A stretch of DNA of 64,000 bases. Origin: Bradyrhizobium sp. BR 10289. GTDB taxonomy: Bacteria; Pseudomonadota; Alphaproteobacteria; Rhizobiales; Xanthobacteraceae. The stretch lies in the NCBI RefSeq assembly GCF_019455385.1, contig NZ_JACOFR010000004.1:248001-312000 (forward strand), written 5' to 3'. The position numbers and the translations under genes were made by a program. A model generated the notes under the pieces. That model had not been told where the DNA came from. It saw only the letters and a list, made by a program, of their open reading frames with translations, and searched no databases. Positions 55,258 through 63,537 of the stretch are shown one piece after another. Every line of letters begins with the position of its first letter. Within the stretch, counting starts at the first letter, position 1.

Positions 55258-56034
55258 ATGATGTTGCAGGCGGCCAATGTGGTGCGCGGGGCTGTTCCAC
55301 CGGGAGTCCGGCCTGCGGGCGGTTCTTCGCTGCTGCTGACCGAGAACCAGCAATGGATCGGCGGGCCGCCGCCGCTGATGGACAAGCTCTCACCGCGCGA
55401 GCGCGAGCTGGTGCTGAAGCAGGGCCGGCGAAAAGTGCTCAATCGCGGCCAGACACTGTTCAGCCAGGGCGGCAAGCATGACGGCATCTGGCTGATCGAG
55501 AGCGGCCGCATCCGCGTGTTCTACACCTCGCCGCAGGGACGCGAGATCACGCTGGCCTATTGGCATGTCGGCAATTTCGTCGGCGGCCCCGAAGTGTTCG
55601 AAGGTACCGTGCACCAATGGTCCGGTGTCGCATCCAGCAATTGCAGTGTCGTGCACCTTCCCGGAAAGGAACTGCGCCTCCTTGCCGCAGAGATCCCCAA
55701 CCTCGCGATCGGCCTGATCGAAGGTCTCACCTTCAAGGGCAAATGCTATTCGGCGCTGGCGCAAATGCTCGGAACGCGCTCGATCACGCAGCGCCTTGCG
55801 CACCTGCTGCTGCACCTCGTCGAGCTCTACGGCGTCGAGGACGCCGACGGCCGCGTGATTGCGGCGGCCTTCACCCATGCCGATATCGCCCACATGGTCG
55901 GCGCCACAAGGCAATGGGTCACGATCAGCCTGAAGCGGATGCAGGAGAAGGGAATCGTCGTCACCAAGAGGTCGCAGATCGTGGTGTGCCGGACCGACGT
56001 GCTGGAGGAGATGCGCGGCCACGCGTCTGACTAA
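55258..56034 (+). CDS. Crp/Fnr-family transcriptional regulator
   Basis: 258 residues; ATG-ATG at 55258/55261 with GGAGG 4 bases upstream. The cyclic-nucleotide-like sensor domain spans about 45-160 (GRRKVLNRGQTLFSQGGKHDG; ESGRIRVFYTSPQGREITLA), followed by a long helix and the Crp-type HTH FTHADIAHMVGATRQWVTIS. There is no N-terminal Cys cluster as in FNR, so direct oxygen sensing by an iron-sulfur cluster is unlikely. Best candidate to bind the ATTAGTT motifs around it. Confidence 0.92.
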   Translation: MMLQAANVVRGAVPPGVRPAGGSSLLLTENQQWIGGPPPLMDKLSPRERELVLKQGRRKVLNRGQTLFSQGGKHDGIWLIESGRIRVFYTSPQGREITLAYWHVGNFVGGPEVFEGTVHQWSGVASSNCSVVHLPGKELRLLAAEIPNLAIGLIEGLTFKGKCYSALAQMLGTRSITQRLAHLLLHLVELYGVEDADGRVIAAAFTHADIAHMVGATRQWVTISLKRMQEKGIVVTKRSQIVVCRTDVLEEMRGHASD

Positions 56035-56117
56035 GAAAGTTGCGGGTAAGGCCCGTGCACAGGCAAGCGGCTTTATAGTGCAGGACTGCCCAAGGAGTAT
56101 GCAATCAGCTTTTCCCG

Positions 56118-56130
56118 GCAACTAATCGAC
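56118..56130. promoter_or_regulatory. Shared regulon motif upstream of the ABC importer
   Basis: GCAACTAATCGAC, the reverse complement of GTCGATTAGTTGC, lies about 73-85 bases before the binding-protein ATG. The core matches the sites before fpr, DUF971 and the flavoprotein. Confidence 0.5.
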
Positions 56131-56202
56131 TGCGGCGCTCATTCCGGATTTGCCCTGCCGAAGCCCTCCACCAATCATGGCAACCACAGCACATCCAACC
56201 GA

Positions 56203-57627
56203 ATGAGGATGAGAATGGTCCGCCATCTTCCCACGCTCTCGATCGCGATGTCCCTGACATCGCTTCTCATCGCGCAGCCGGCCTCGGCGGAAACCGTCAC
56301 GCTCGGCATCGGAACGCAGGACACCACGACCAACACGGTGACCGCCGGCGTCGTCATCCGCCAGCTCAAGCTCCTCGAAAAATACCTGCCGAAGGACGGC
56401 AAATACGCCAATATCAAGTTCGAGATGGAGTGGCAGAACTTTACGTCCGGCCCGCCCGTCACCAATGCGATGATGGCGAACAAGCTGCAGATCGGCATGA
56501 TGGGCGACTATCCGCTGATCGTGAACGGCTTCACCTTCGACAGCAATCCGGAGAGCAAGAGCCGGCTGATCGGCATCGCCGCCTACAGCCTGTCCGGCTC
56601 GGGCAACGGCCTCGTCGTCCACAAGGACTCGCCCTATTACGACCTCGCCGATCTCAAGGGCAAGCTGGTCAGCGTCCCCTTCGGCTCCGCCGCGCACGGC
56701 ATGGTGCTGAAGGCAATGCAGGACCGCGGCTATGCGGCCGATTTCTTCCAGCTCGTCAGCCAGAGCCCGGAGGTCGGCTCGACCAACCTGCAGGAAAAGA
56801 AGATCGACGCACATGCCGACTTCGTCCCCTTCGCCGAGCTGCTGCCGTTCCGCGGCTTTGCGCGAAAGATCTTCGATGGCGTCGAGACCAACCTGCCGAC
56901 CTTCCACGGCATCGTCGTCCGCACCGACTTCGCAGAGAAATATCCTGAAGTCATCGTTGCCTATTTCAAGGCGCTGATCGCCGCCAACCAGTGGCTGCGC
57001 GACGATCCCAAGCTTGCCGCCGAGAAGATCCAGGAATGGACCGGCATCAACAAGGAAGTGGTCTACATCTTCCTCGGCCCCGGCGGCAACATGACCACCG
57101 ATCCCACGATCAAGCCCGCGCTGATCGATGCGGCCGCGACCGACGTCAAGGTGTTGCAAAATCTCGGCCGCATGAAGGAGTTCGATCCCAAGAAGTGGGT
57201 CGACGACAGTTATCTCCGCAAGGCCTATGCCGAGATGAAGCTCGATTATGACGCGCAGCTCGCGAGCACTAGGAATTACGAGATCACAGGCGAAGATTCC
57301 TTCTGCAAGAAGCCGATCGCCGATCCCCGCAAGGCCGGCGAGGTCTGGGTCGACAATGCCGGCATCATGCCGTTCTCGTCGGCCGCCTGCACCCTCGGCG
57401 CCTATGCCGATTTCAAGGCCAAGGGCAAGAAGATCAACGTCGCCTACGTCTTCGACACCACGCGCGGCATCAAGCTGTTCGCCGACCAGGCCTTCTTCGC
57501 GGTCGGCAATGGTGAGGTCGCCCCTTTCCTGCTCAAGAAGGACGCCGAAGCCTATGCCGCCAAGATCAGCGGCAAGGTGTTCGGCTTCGACGACGCGGTG
57601 AAGGCGGCGGTCGGAGGCAAGACGTGA
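56203..57627 (+). CDS. ABC transporter substrate-binding protein with a C-terminal NosL-like domain
   Basis: 474 residues (ATG codons at 56203, 56209 and 56215 are all usable). Sec signal peptide ending QPASAE, then an NMT1/SsuA/NrtA-type binding fold (TLGIGTQDTTTNTVTAGVVI; QIGMMGDYPLIVNG; SPYYDLADLKGKLVSVPFGS) of usual length. The extra about 110 residues (from about 365) resemble NosL: FADQAFFAVGNGEVAPFLLK then KDAEAYAAKISGKVFGFDDA. The CxxCGM copper motif of true NosL is missing, but Cys368 and Cys396 remain. This fusion is unusual. Ligand unknown (sulfonate, nitrate-like or metal-bound compound). Confidence 0.85.
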   Translation: MRMRMVRHLPTLSIAMSLTSLLIAQPASAETVTLGIGTQDTTTNTVTAGVVIRQLKLLEKYLPKDGKYANIKFEMEWQNFTSGPPVTNAMMANKLQIGMMGDYPLIVNGFTFDSNPESKSRLIGIAAYSLSGSGNGLVVHKDSPYYDLADLKGKLVSVPFGSAAHGMVLKAMQDRGYAADFFQLVSQSPEVGSTNLQEKKIDAHADFVPFAELLPFRGFARKIFDGVETNLPTFHGIVVRTDFAEKYPEVIVAYFKALIAANQWLRDDPKLAAEKIQEWTGINKEVVYIFLGPGGNMTTDPTIKPALIDAAATDVKVLQNLGRMKEFDPKKWVDDSYLRKAYAEMKLDYDAQLASTRNYEITGEDSFCKKPIADPRKAGEVWVDNAGIMPFSSAACTLGAYADFKAKGKKINVAYVFDTTRGIKLFADQAFFAVGNGEVAPFLLKKDAEAYAAKISGKVFGFDDAVKAAVGGKT

Positions 57628-58529
57628 GCAGCCCCGCCCTCGTCAGACATCCCGAGGACAGCATGCCGGCCATCGCAGAGGCGGCCCCCGTGCCCGCCGT
57701 CACCCCGCCTGCAACACCGCCCTCCTTCGGCACGCTCGCGCTGCGCTGGTACAAGCTCAATCGCGGGCCCTTGCGCGCCACCGCGATCGGCATCGTCTCG
57801 CTGCTCGCCTTCCTGCTGGTCTGGCACCTGCTCACGACCTATCGCGTCGTGTTCTTCGTGCGCTTCACCAACGTGCCCTCGCCACTCGCCGTCTATGCCA
57901 GCTTCACCAAGGCAATCCACGATCCCAAATTTTTCATGCACGTCCTCTTGAGCTGCCGGCGCATCTTCATCGGCTTCTCGCTGGCCGCCATCGTCGGCGT
58001 GCCGCTCGGGCTGATCATGGGCCGCTTCAAGCTGGTGCACGAGATCATCTTCCCCGTGGCCGAAGTGCTGCGGCCGATCCCCGCGATCGCCTGGGTGCCG
58101 ATGGCGATCATGCTGTGGCCCACCAACGAACAGAGCATCGTCTTCATCACCTTCCTCGGCTCGTTCTTCCCGATCCTGGTCAACACGCTGCACGGCATGT
58201 CGCTGGTCGATCCCGTGCTGGTGCGCGCCGCGCAGTGTCTCGGCGCACGCGAGCGCTCGATCTTCCGGGAGGTCTATTTCCCGGCCTCGCTGCCGCACAT
58301 CTTCACCGGCCTTACGGTGGGCATGGGCGTCGCCTGGGTCTCGCTGATCGCCGCAGAGATGATCTCGGGCCAGTACGGCATCGGCTACTTCACCTGGGAA
58401 GCCTATTCGCTGGTCCAGTATGCCGACATCGCGCTCGGCATGATTGCGATCGGCGTCCTTGGTCTCGGATCGAGCCTGCTGATCCGCGGCGCGGGTGGGT
58501 TGGTAATGCCGTGGAGGTCGATGAGATGA
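57624..58529 (+). CDS. ABC transporter permease (SsuC/TauC/NrtB-type)
   Basis: 301 residues, GTG start overlapping the previous stop by 4 bases. Six predicted membrane segments (first IGIVSLLAFLLVWHLL) and the EAA-like loop RAAQCLGARERSIFREVYFP. Family of aliphatic sulfonate, taurine, nitrate and bicarbonate importers. It overlaps the ATPase gene by 4 bases. Confidence 0.92.
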   Translation: MSSPALVRHPEDSMPAIAEAAPVPAVTPPATPPSFGTLALRWYKLNRGPLRATAIGIVSLLAFLLVWHLLTTYRVVFFVRFTNVPSPLAVYASFTKAIHDPKFFMHVLLSCRRIFIGFSLAAIVGVPLGLIMGRFKLVHEIIFPVAEVLRPIPAIAWVPMAIMLWPTNEQSIVFITFLGSFFPILVNTLHGMSLVDPVLVRAAQCLGARERSIFREVYFPASLPHIFTGLTVGMGVAWVSLIAAEMISGQYGIGYFTWEAYSLVQYADIALGMIAIGVLGLGSSLLIRGAGGLVMPWRSMR

Positions 58530-59398
58530 GCGCGATTCTGGCGAGCGAGCCCAAGGGCCATATCGAGGTCAGGAACTTCTCGCTCAGCTATGACAGCATC
58601 GAAGGGCCGGTCCAAGCTGTCACCGACACGCAGATCCATGTAAAGCCCGGCGAGTTCGTCTCGATCGTCGGTCCCTCGGGCTGCGGAAAGTCGACACTGC
58701 TGAACGCCGTCGCCGGCTTCCTCAAGCCCACCACGGGCGTGGTCACGGTCGATGGCGAGCGCGTCAACGGCCCCAGTGCCGAGCGCGGCATGGTGTTCCA
58801 GCAATATTCGCTGTTTCCCTGGAAGACCGTGCGCGAGAATGTCGAGTTCGGTCTGAAGATGCGCGGCATGCCGCGCTCGCAGCGCGAAAGCGCCGCGCGC
58901 ACGCTGCTCGGGCTTGCCGGGCTCGAGGCGTTCGAGAAGCATTATCCCGAAAAGCTCTCCGGCGGCATGAAGCAGCGCGTCGGCATCGTCCGCGCGCTCG
59001 CGACGGGGCCAAAAGTGCTGCTGCTCGACGAGCCGTTCGGTGCGCTCGACGCCCAGACCCGCGTCATCATGCAGCAGATCCTCACCAACATGTGGCAGCG
59101 GCTGAAAATTTCGGTGCTGTTCGTCACCCACGACATTGATGAAGCGATCTTCCTGTCCGACCGCGTCTACTGCATGACCGCCCGTCCCGGCTCGATCAAG
59201 GCGGAGATCCCGATCCCGCTGGAGCGGCCGCGGCAGCAATCGATGATGATGTCGTCGGAGTTCCTGGCGCTGCGCCGCGGGCTGATGTCGCTGATCCGCG
59301 AGGAGAGCCTGAAGGCGATGGGCGGCGAGATCAACGACATGGGCATGCAGGGGCTCAACATCGAGCTGCACGGGCATTCGCTGGCGGACGTGATCTGA
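58526..59398 (+). CDS. ABC transporter ATP-binding protein (SsuB/TauB/NrtD-type)
   Basis: 290 residues from the ATG overlapping the permease stop. Walker A GPSGCGKST, Q-loop MVFQQYSLFPWKTV, signature LSGGMKQRVGIVRA, Walker B LLLDEPFGALD and H-loop VTHDIDEAIFLSD are intact. Cytoplasmic ATPase; last gene of the importer operon. Confidence 0.94.
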   Translation: MSAILASEPKGHIEVRNFSLSYDSIEGPVQAVTDTQIHVKPGEFVSIVGPSGCGKSTLLNAVAGFLKPTTGVVTVDGERVNGPSAERGMVFQQYSLFPWKTVRENVEFGLKMRGMPRSQRESAARTLLGLAGLEAFEKHYPEKLSGGMKQRVGIVRALATGPKVLLLDEPFGALDAQTRVIMQQILTNMWQRLKISVLFVTHDIDEAIFLSDRVYCMTARPGSIKAEIPIPLERPRQQSMMMSSEFLALRRGLMSLIREESLKAMGGEINDMGMQGLNIELHGHSLADVI

Positions 59399-59429
59399 TC
59401 TAGTTCAAGCTGCCTGCCGCGGAGACGGT

Positions 59430-59526
59430 CTCATAGGGCGGGTAGAGGCGCCCTTGCGCCGTGCCCACCACCTGTCTCTATATCGCGAGAATGCGTGGGC
59501 ACGCTTCGCTTTGCCCACCCTACGGG
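59430..59526. repeat. Palindromic intergenic repeat, family D (copy 2)
   Basis: CTCATAGGGCGGGTAGAGGC at the left and GCTTTGCCCACCCTACGGGA at the right, with an inner CGTGCCCAC/GTGGGCACG pair; same family as 36466-36563. It lies between two convergent genes and could end both transcripts. Confidence 0.8.
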
Positions 59527-59539
59527 AGCTTCGCGTCCC

Positions 59540-60598
59540 TTACTTGAACCAGTGCACCAGCGCGATGCTGATGCCGAGCAGCAGCAACAGCGACAGTGTC
59601 ACCGCCGCCGTCACGCGGCCGCCGACGTTCGCCAGCACCTTCACGTCGACGCCCAACCCGAGCGCGGCCATCGACACCACCGTCAGAAAGCTGGTGATCT
59701 TCGTCACGGGTCCAACCACCGTGCCGGGCACGACCTCCAGCGAGCGCAGCGTCGCCAGCGCGAGGAAGCCGAGGATGAACCAGGGGACCAGGCGGAAGAA
59801 GCCTACATTGGTTTTCTTGGCGCCAGTCTGCCAGCGCGAGGCGATCAGCGAGAGGCCGACGACGACGGGCCCGAGCATCAGGACGCGCATCAGTTTCACC
59901 AGCGTGCCGATCTGCGTCGAGATCAGGCCCGCCGGCACCGTCGCCGCGAGCACCTGCGGCACCGCATAGACGGTGAGGCCGGCGAGGATGCCGTATTGCG
60001 TGGCGGACAGTTGCAGCAGCGGGATCAGCAGCGGCAGGCCGAGCACCATCATCACGCCCAAAATCGCGGTGAAGGAGATCGAGGATGCGATCTCGTCGCT
60101 GCTTGCGCCGATGATCGGCGCCACCGCCGCGATCGCGGAATTGCCGCAGATGGAATTGCCGCAGGCGATCAGGATCGAGAGGCGCGTCGAGAGCCCGAGC
60201 AGGCGGCTGAGGCCGAAGCTGGCGGTGAGCGCGACCACGACGATTGCGGCGATCGAGGCCAGCAGTGCAATGCCCGAGGCGGCGATGGCGGCAAAGCTGA
60301 TCGAGGCCCCCAGCAGCATCACCGCGACTTCGAGCAGCTGCTTGGCGCTGAAGGCGATGCCGGCCTGCCAGCGCGGCGCGGGTTTCCAGAAGCTGCGCAG
60401 CGCCATCCCGAGCAGGATGGCCATGACCAGCGCCTCGACATAGGGGTGCTCGAAAACGCCGAGCTCCAGGTGCTCGAGCAGGGCCGAGACGCCGGCGACG
60501 GCGATGCAGAGGACAATGCCGGGAATCAGCGCGAAGACGCGGCTAACGGCCGTGGTCGGCTTGGCGCCGGCCGGGCTGGATGCTTGATTCTGCGACAC
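59540..60598 (-). CDS. YeiH/PSE-family putative sulfate exporter
   Basis: 352 residues, start GTG at 60598 with GGGAGAG 6 bases upstream. About ten hydrophobic segments; the family core is SILIACGNSICGNSAIAAVAPI and ITSFLTVVSMAALGLGVDVK. The PSE family is proposed to export sulfate or sulfite-derived anions in sulfonate-degrading bacteria (SuyZ/TauZ context); direct proof is lacking for most members. Position beside a sulfonate-type importer fits such a role. Confidence 0.88.
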   Translation of the reverse strand: MSQNQASSPAGAKPTTAVSRVFALIPGIVLCIAVAGVSALLEHLELGVFEHPYVEALVMAILLGMALRSFWKPAPRWQAGIAFSAKQLLEVAVMLLGASISFAAIAASGIALLASIAAIVVVALTASFGLSRLLGLSTRLSILIACGNSICGNSAIAAVAPIIGASSDEIASSISFTAILGVMMVLGLPLLIPLLQLSATQYGILAGLTVYAVPQVLAATVPAGLISTQIGTLVKLMRVLMLGPVVVGLSLIASRWQTGAKKTNVGFFRLVPWFILGFLALATLRSLEVVPGTVVGPVTKITSFLTVVSMAALGLGVDVKVLANVGGRVTAAVTLSLLLLLGISIALVHWFK

Positions 60599-60709
60599 AA
60601 ATCTCTCCCAGAGGAGAAAGATTTATACGCAGCGATGTCCGATTGGGGAACAAGTTTTCGGCATATCAGGGCCGAGAGAAATTCTCTCCTCAGCCCGGAA
60701 TAAGCTGGA

Positions 60710-60928
60710 TCAGAAGATCAGGCTCTTGGCCAGCGAGGCGACGCGGCTGAAGCCGTCGTAGGTGCCCGGCTCGAAGAACGCGGCACGGGCGAGCACGATT
60801 CCTGCCACCAGCGACCAGAACACCGTGGTGCCGGCCCGCAGCAGGAGCTTCGAGGCACGCGACTTCGGCTGGCTGTACTTTGCGGACACCAGCTGCTCGC
60901 CGAAGGGTTCGAATCCAGTGCGTTCCAT
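60710..60928 (-). CDS. Small single-pass membrane protein
   Basis: 72 residues from the ATG at 60928. One hydrophobic segment (TTVFWSLVAGIVLARAAFF) follows a basic stretch (KSRASKLLLRAG). No known domain. It lies downstream of an open intergenic space, not clearly in an operon. A small inner-membrane protein of unknown role. Confidence 0.55.
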   Translation of the reverse strand: MERTGFEPFGEQLVSAKYSQPKSRASKLLLRAGTTVFWSLVAGIVLARAAFFEPGTYDGFSRVASLAKSLIF

Positions 60929-61174
60929 GGCCGTCAATCCATCAAATCGTGATGGGAATGTCGTCGTTTCGGCCCAAAACGGCAATGGAAGCGATTGGCG
61001 TTTTTGCTCCCCCGCAGGGAAACTCCTTCCGCAGGACGCCCCCGGGGCAATAGTTTTCTTCTTTCGGCCTATTCGGCCACCGGTGGACCGACCTTGAGGG
61101 GCAGATAATGGCGTCGTTGGGCCTCAGCGCGCCGATTCCCGCGGCATAGCCGATGTGGCCCTTGTCGAAGAAAG

Positions 61175-62290
61175 CTACGCCGCCAGGCCGTTCCCCACGG
61201 GCGCAAACTCCAGCCCGAGGCTCTCCGCCACCGCCTTGTTGGTGACGCGGCCGCGATGGACGTTGAGGCCGTTGCGCAAATGCGGATTCTCCAGCACGGC
61301 CGCAAAGCCCCTGCTCGCGAGCATCAGGCCGAACGGAAGCGTTGCGTTGTTCAGCGCCTGGCTCGACGTCACCGGCACCGCCCCGGGCATGTTGGCGACG
61401 CAATAATGGACGATGCCGTCGACCTCGTAAGTGGGCTCTGCATGCGTGGTCGGATGCGAGGTCTCGAAGCAGCCGCCCTGGTCGATGGCGACGTCGACCA
61501 GCACGGCGCCCGGCCGCATCGATTTGAGCATGGTGCGCGTCACGAGCTTTGGCGCGCTGGCGCCCGGCACCAGCACCGCGCCGATCACGACGTCGGCGGA
61601 AAAGACTTCCTCTTCGACGGACTCGATGGTCGAGAAGCGGGTGCGGACGCGTCCAGCAAAGAGATCGTCGAGCTCGCGCAAGCGCGGGATCGAGCGGTCG
61701 ATCACGGTGACTTCGGCGCCAAGCCCCGCAGCCATGCGCGCGGCCTGCGTTCCCACCACGCCGCCGCCGAGCACGACGACCCGCGCCGGCTGCACGCCGG
61801 GGACGCCGCCGAGCAACAACCCGCGACCGCCGGCCGATCGCTTGAGCGCGGCGCCGGCTGCCTCGATGGCGAGGCGGCCGGCGACTTCGCTCATCGGCGC
61901 GAGCAGGGGGAGGTGGCCAGCCGCGTCGGTGACGGTTTCATAGGCGATCGCCGTACAGCCGGACGCGAGCAGGCCCTTGGCTTGTTCGGGGTCCGGCGCA
62001 AGATGCAGGTAAGTAAACAGGATCTGGCTTTCGCGAAGCTGGGCCCACTCGCCCTTTTGCGGCTCCTTCACCTTCACGATGATATCGGACTTCGTAAAGA
62101 TGTCGCGCGCGCTCTCTACGATGGAGGCCCCTGCCCGCCGGTACACCTCATCGGACGCGCCGATGCCGCTGCCGGCGCCGGTCTCGACCGTCACCTGGTG
62201 CCCGGCCGCGACATATTCGCGGACCGCGCCCGGGGTGAGCCCGACGCGATATTCCTGCACCTTGATCTCCTTGGGCACACCGACACGCAT
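61175..62290 (-). CDS. ald: Alanine dehydrogenase
   Basis: 371 residues, the family length. MRVGVPKEIKVQEYRVGLTP, catalytic Lys in IIVKVKEPQKGEW, catalytic His in LFTYLHLAPD, and NAD site VVVLGGGVVGTQAARMAAG are all visible. It interconverts L-alanine and pyruvate with NAD in the cytoplasm, used for nitrogen release from alanine. Divergent Lrp-type gene lies upstream, the standard arrangement for ald regulation. Confidence 0.95.
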   Translation of the reverse strand: MRVGVPKEIKVQEYRVGLTPGAVREYVAAGHQVTVETGAGSGIGASDEVYRRAGASIVESARDIFTKSDIIVKVKEPQKGEWAQLRESQILFTYLHLAPDPEQAKGLLASGCTAIAYETVTDAAGHLPLLAPMSEVAGRLAIEAAGAALKRSAGGRGLLLGGVPGVQPARVVVLGGGVVGTQAARMAAGLGAEVTVIDRSIPRLRELDDLFAGRVRTRFSTIESVEEEVFSADVVIGAVLVPGASAPKLVTRTMLKSMRPGAVLVDVAIDQGGCFETSHPTTHAEPTYEVDGIVHYCVANMPGAVPVTSSQALNNATLPFGLMLASRGFAAVLENPHLRNGLNVHRGRVTNKAVAESLGLEFAPVGNGLAA

Positions 62291-62400
62291 TGTCCGCTCC
62301 TTCGCATTGATTCCGCTGCCGATCGTAGCGAGGCCGCCGGTTTGGTTTCGTGCAAATATCCGCTAGTTTCCCCATGCGGACGCCGGTTTCCGGCGTGCAA

Positions 62401-62907
62401 ATGCCATTTCACGCTGGAAACAAAACATTGGCCCTCGACCGGAAAGATCTCGCCATCCTCGCGGAACTCACCACCAATGCGCGCGCCAGCCACACCGAGC
62501 TTGCCAACAAGGTGGGGCTATCCAGCACCGCGCTGGCCCGGCGGCAGAAGACGCTGGAGGACGACGGCTACATCCAGGCTTATCAGGCCGCGCTCGACCT
62601 CAAGCAATTCGGCCTCACCACGACAGTGCTGGTGCGCATTGCCCTGGAGAGCCAGAGCGAGGAGGCGCTGAAAGCGTTCGAGGCGGAGGTGGTGAAATGC
62701 CCTTCCGTCGTGCGCTGCTTCCTGATGTCGGGGACCGACGACTACATCCTGATCGTGCTCGCCCGCGACATCCAGGATTTCGAGCGCATCCACCGCACCG
62801 AGCTGTCGCGCCTGCCGCGCGTCGCGCGGGTGCAATCGAGTTTTGCCTTGCGCGAGGTCGTCAACCGCGCGGTGCCGACCGTGGTGTTCGGCGAGACCAA
62901 GCGCTGA
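62401..62907 (+). CDS. Lrp/AsnC-family transcriptional regulator, probable ald activator
   Basis: 168 residues from the ATG at 62401; earlier in-frame GTG 62350 and ATG 62374, and GTG 62395, cannot be excluded. The N-terminal HTH reads LDRKDLAILAELTTNARASH then LANKVGLSSTALARRQ; the C-terminal part is the RAM/AsnC ligand domain. Divergent from the alanine dehydrogenase gene with about 110 bases between, so it probably senses alanine and activates ald. Two copies of CGTGCAAAT (62349-62357, 62394-62402) lie in this gap. Confidence 0.88.
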   Translation: MPFHAGNKTLALDRKDLAILAELTTNARASHTELANKVGLSSTALARRQKTLEDDGYIQAYQAALDLKQFGLTTTVLVRIALESQSEEALKAFEAEVVKCPSVVRCFLMSGTDDYILIVLARDIQDFERIHRTELSRLPRVARVQSSFALREVVNRAVPTVVFGETKR

Positions 62908-63045
62908 TTGCGTTCTGGCCAGAATAATCGACTTTGGAACCAAGCCGACAGCCGCCCGTTGGGCGCAGTTGGTCAGCAGAGGTGCCGCGCCCCCGCGTCA
63001 GCACGCTCGTTTGTCAGCTCGGTCTCCGTCGCAGGGAACAGAAAC

Positions 63046-63537
63046 ATGGTCGATGTCGCACATCAGATCGCGGAACGCGTTCCGATTAATCTCGTCGTGA
63101 ATGGCGTCAGGCACACGCTCGACATCGTGCCCTGGACCACAGTTCTGGACGCCTTGCGGGACCGTCTCGGGCTGACCGGCACCAAGAAAGGCTGCGATCA
63201 TGGCCAGTGCGGCGCTTGCACCGTGCTTGTCGACGGCCGGCGGGTCAATTCCTGCCTGACGCTTGCGGTCATGAAGGATGGCGCGGAAATCACCACCATT
63301 GAAGGCCTGGCCAGAGATGGCGCCCTACACCCGCTCCAACAGGCCTTCATCGACCACGACGCTTTCCAGTGCGGTTATTGTACCCCGGGACAGATTTGCT
63401 CGGCAGCGGGCCTTCTGGCCGAAGGGCGAGCCAAGGATGCCGACGAGATCCGGGAGCTGATGAGCGGAAATCTCTGCCGCTGCGGCGCCTATCCGAACAT
63501 CGTCGCCGCCATCCGGCAGGCCATGGGCCAGTCATGA
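63046..63537 (+). CDS. (2Fe-2S)-binding subunit of a molybdenum hydroxylase (xanthine dehydrogenase/aldehyde oxidase family)
   Basis: 163 residues from the ATG at 63046. Plant-type ferredoxin cluster [22 protein letters not shown], then the second [2Fe-2S] motif [13 protein letters not shown] with [11 protein letters not shown]. No Tat signal, unlike E. coli PaoA, so the enzyme is probably cytoplasmic. It overlaps the FAD-subunit gene by 4 bases. Confidence 0.93.
   Translation: MVDVAHQIAERVPINLVVNGVRHTLDIVPWTTVLDALRDRLGLTGTKKGCDHGQCGACTVLVDGRRVNSCLTLAVMKDGAEITTIEGLARDGALHPLQQAFIDHDAFQCGYCTPGQICSAAGLLAEGRAKDADEIRELMSGNLCRCGAYPNIVAAIRQAMGQS

Noticed and set aside
56203..59398. Classical nitrate or taurine transporter assignment
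   Set aside because: The permease and ATPase would fit several anion importers, and the binding protein carries an extra domain; no tauD, ssuD or nitrate reductase gene lies next to it, so no specific symbol was given.
61069..61174. Coding-like stretch after the alanine dehydrogenase stop (FFDKGHIGYAAGIGALRPND on the minus strand)
   Set aside because: Short, no start or ribosome site, and the frame does not continue convincingly; could be a remnant but evidence is too thin to list.
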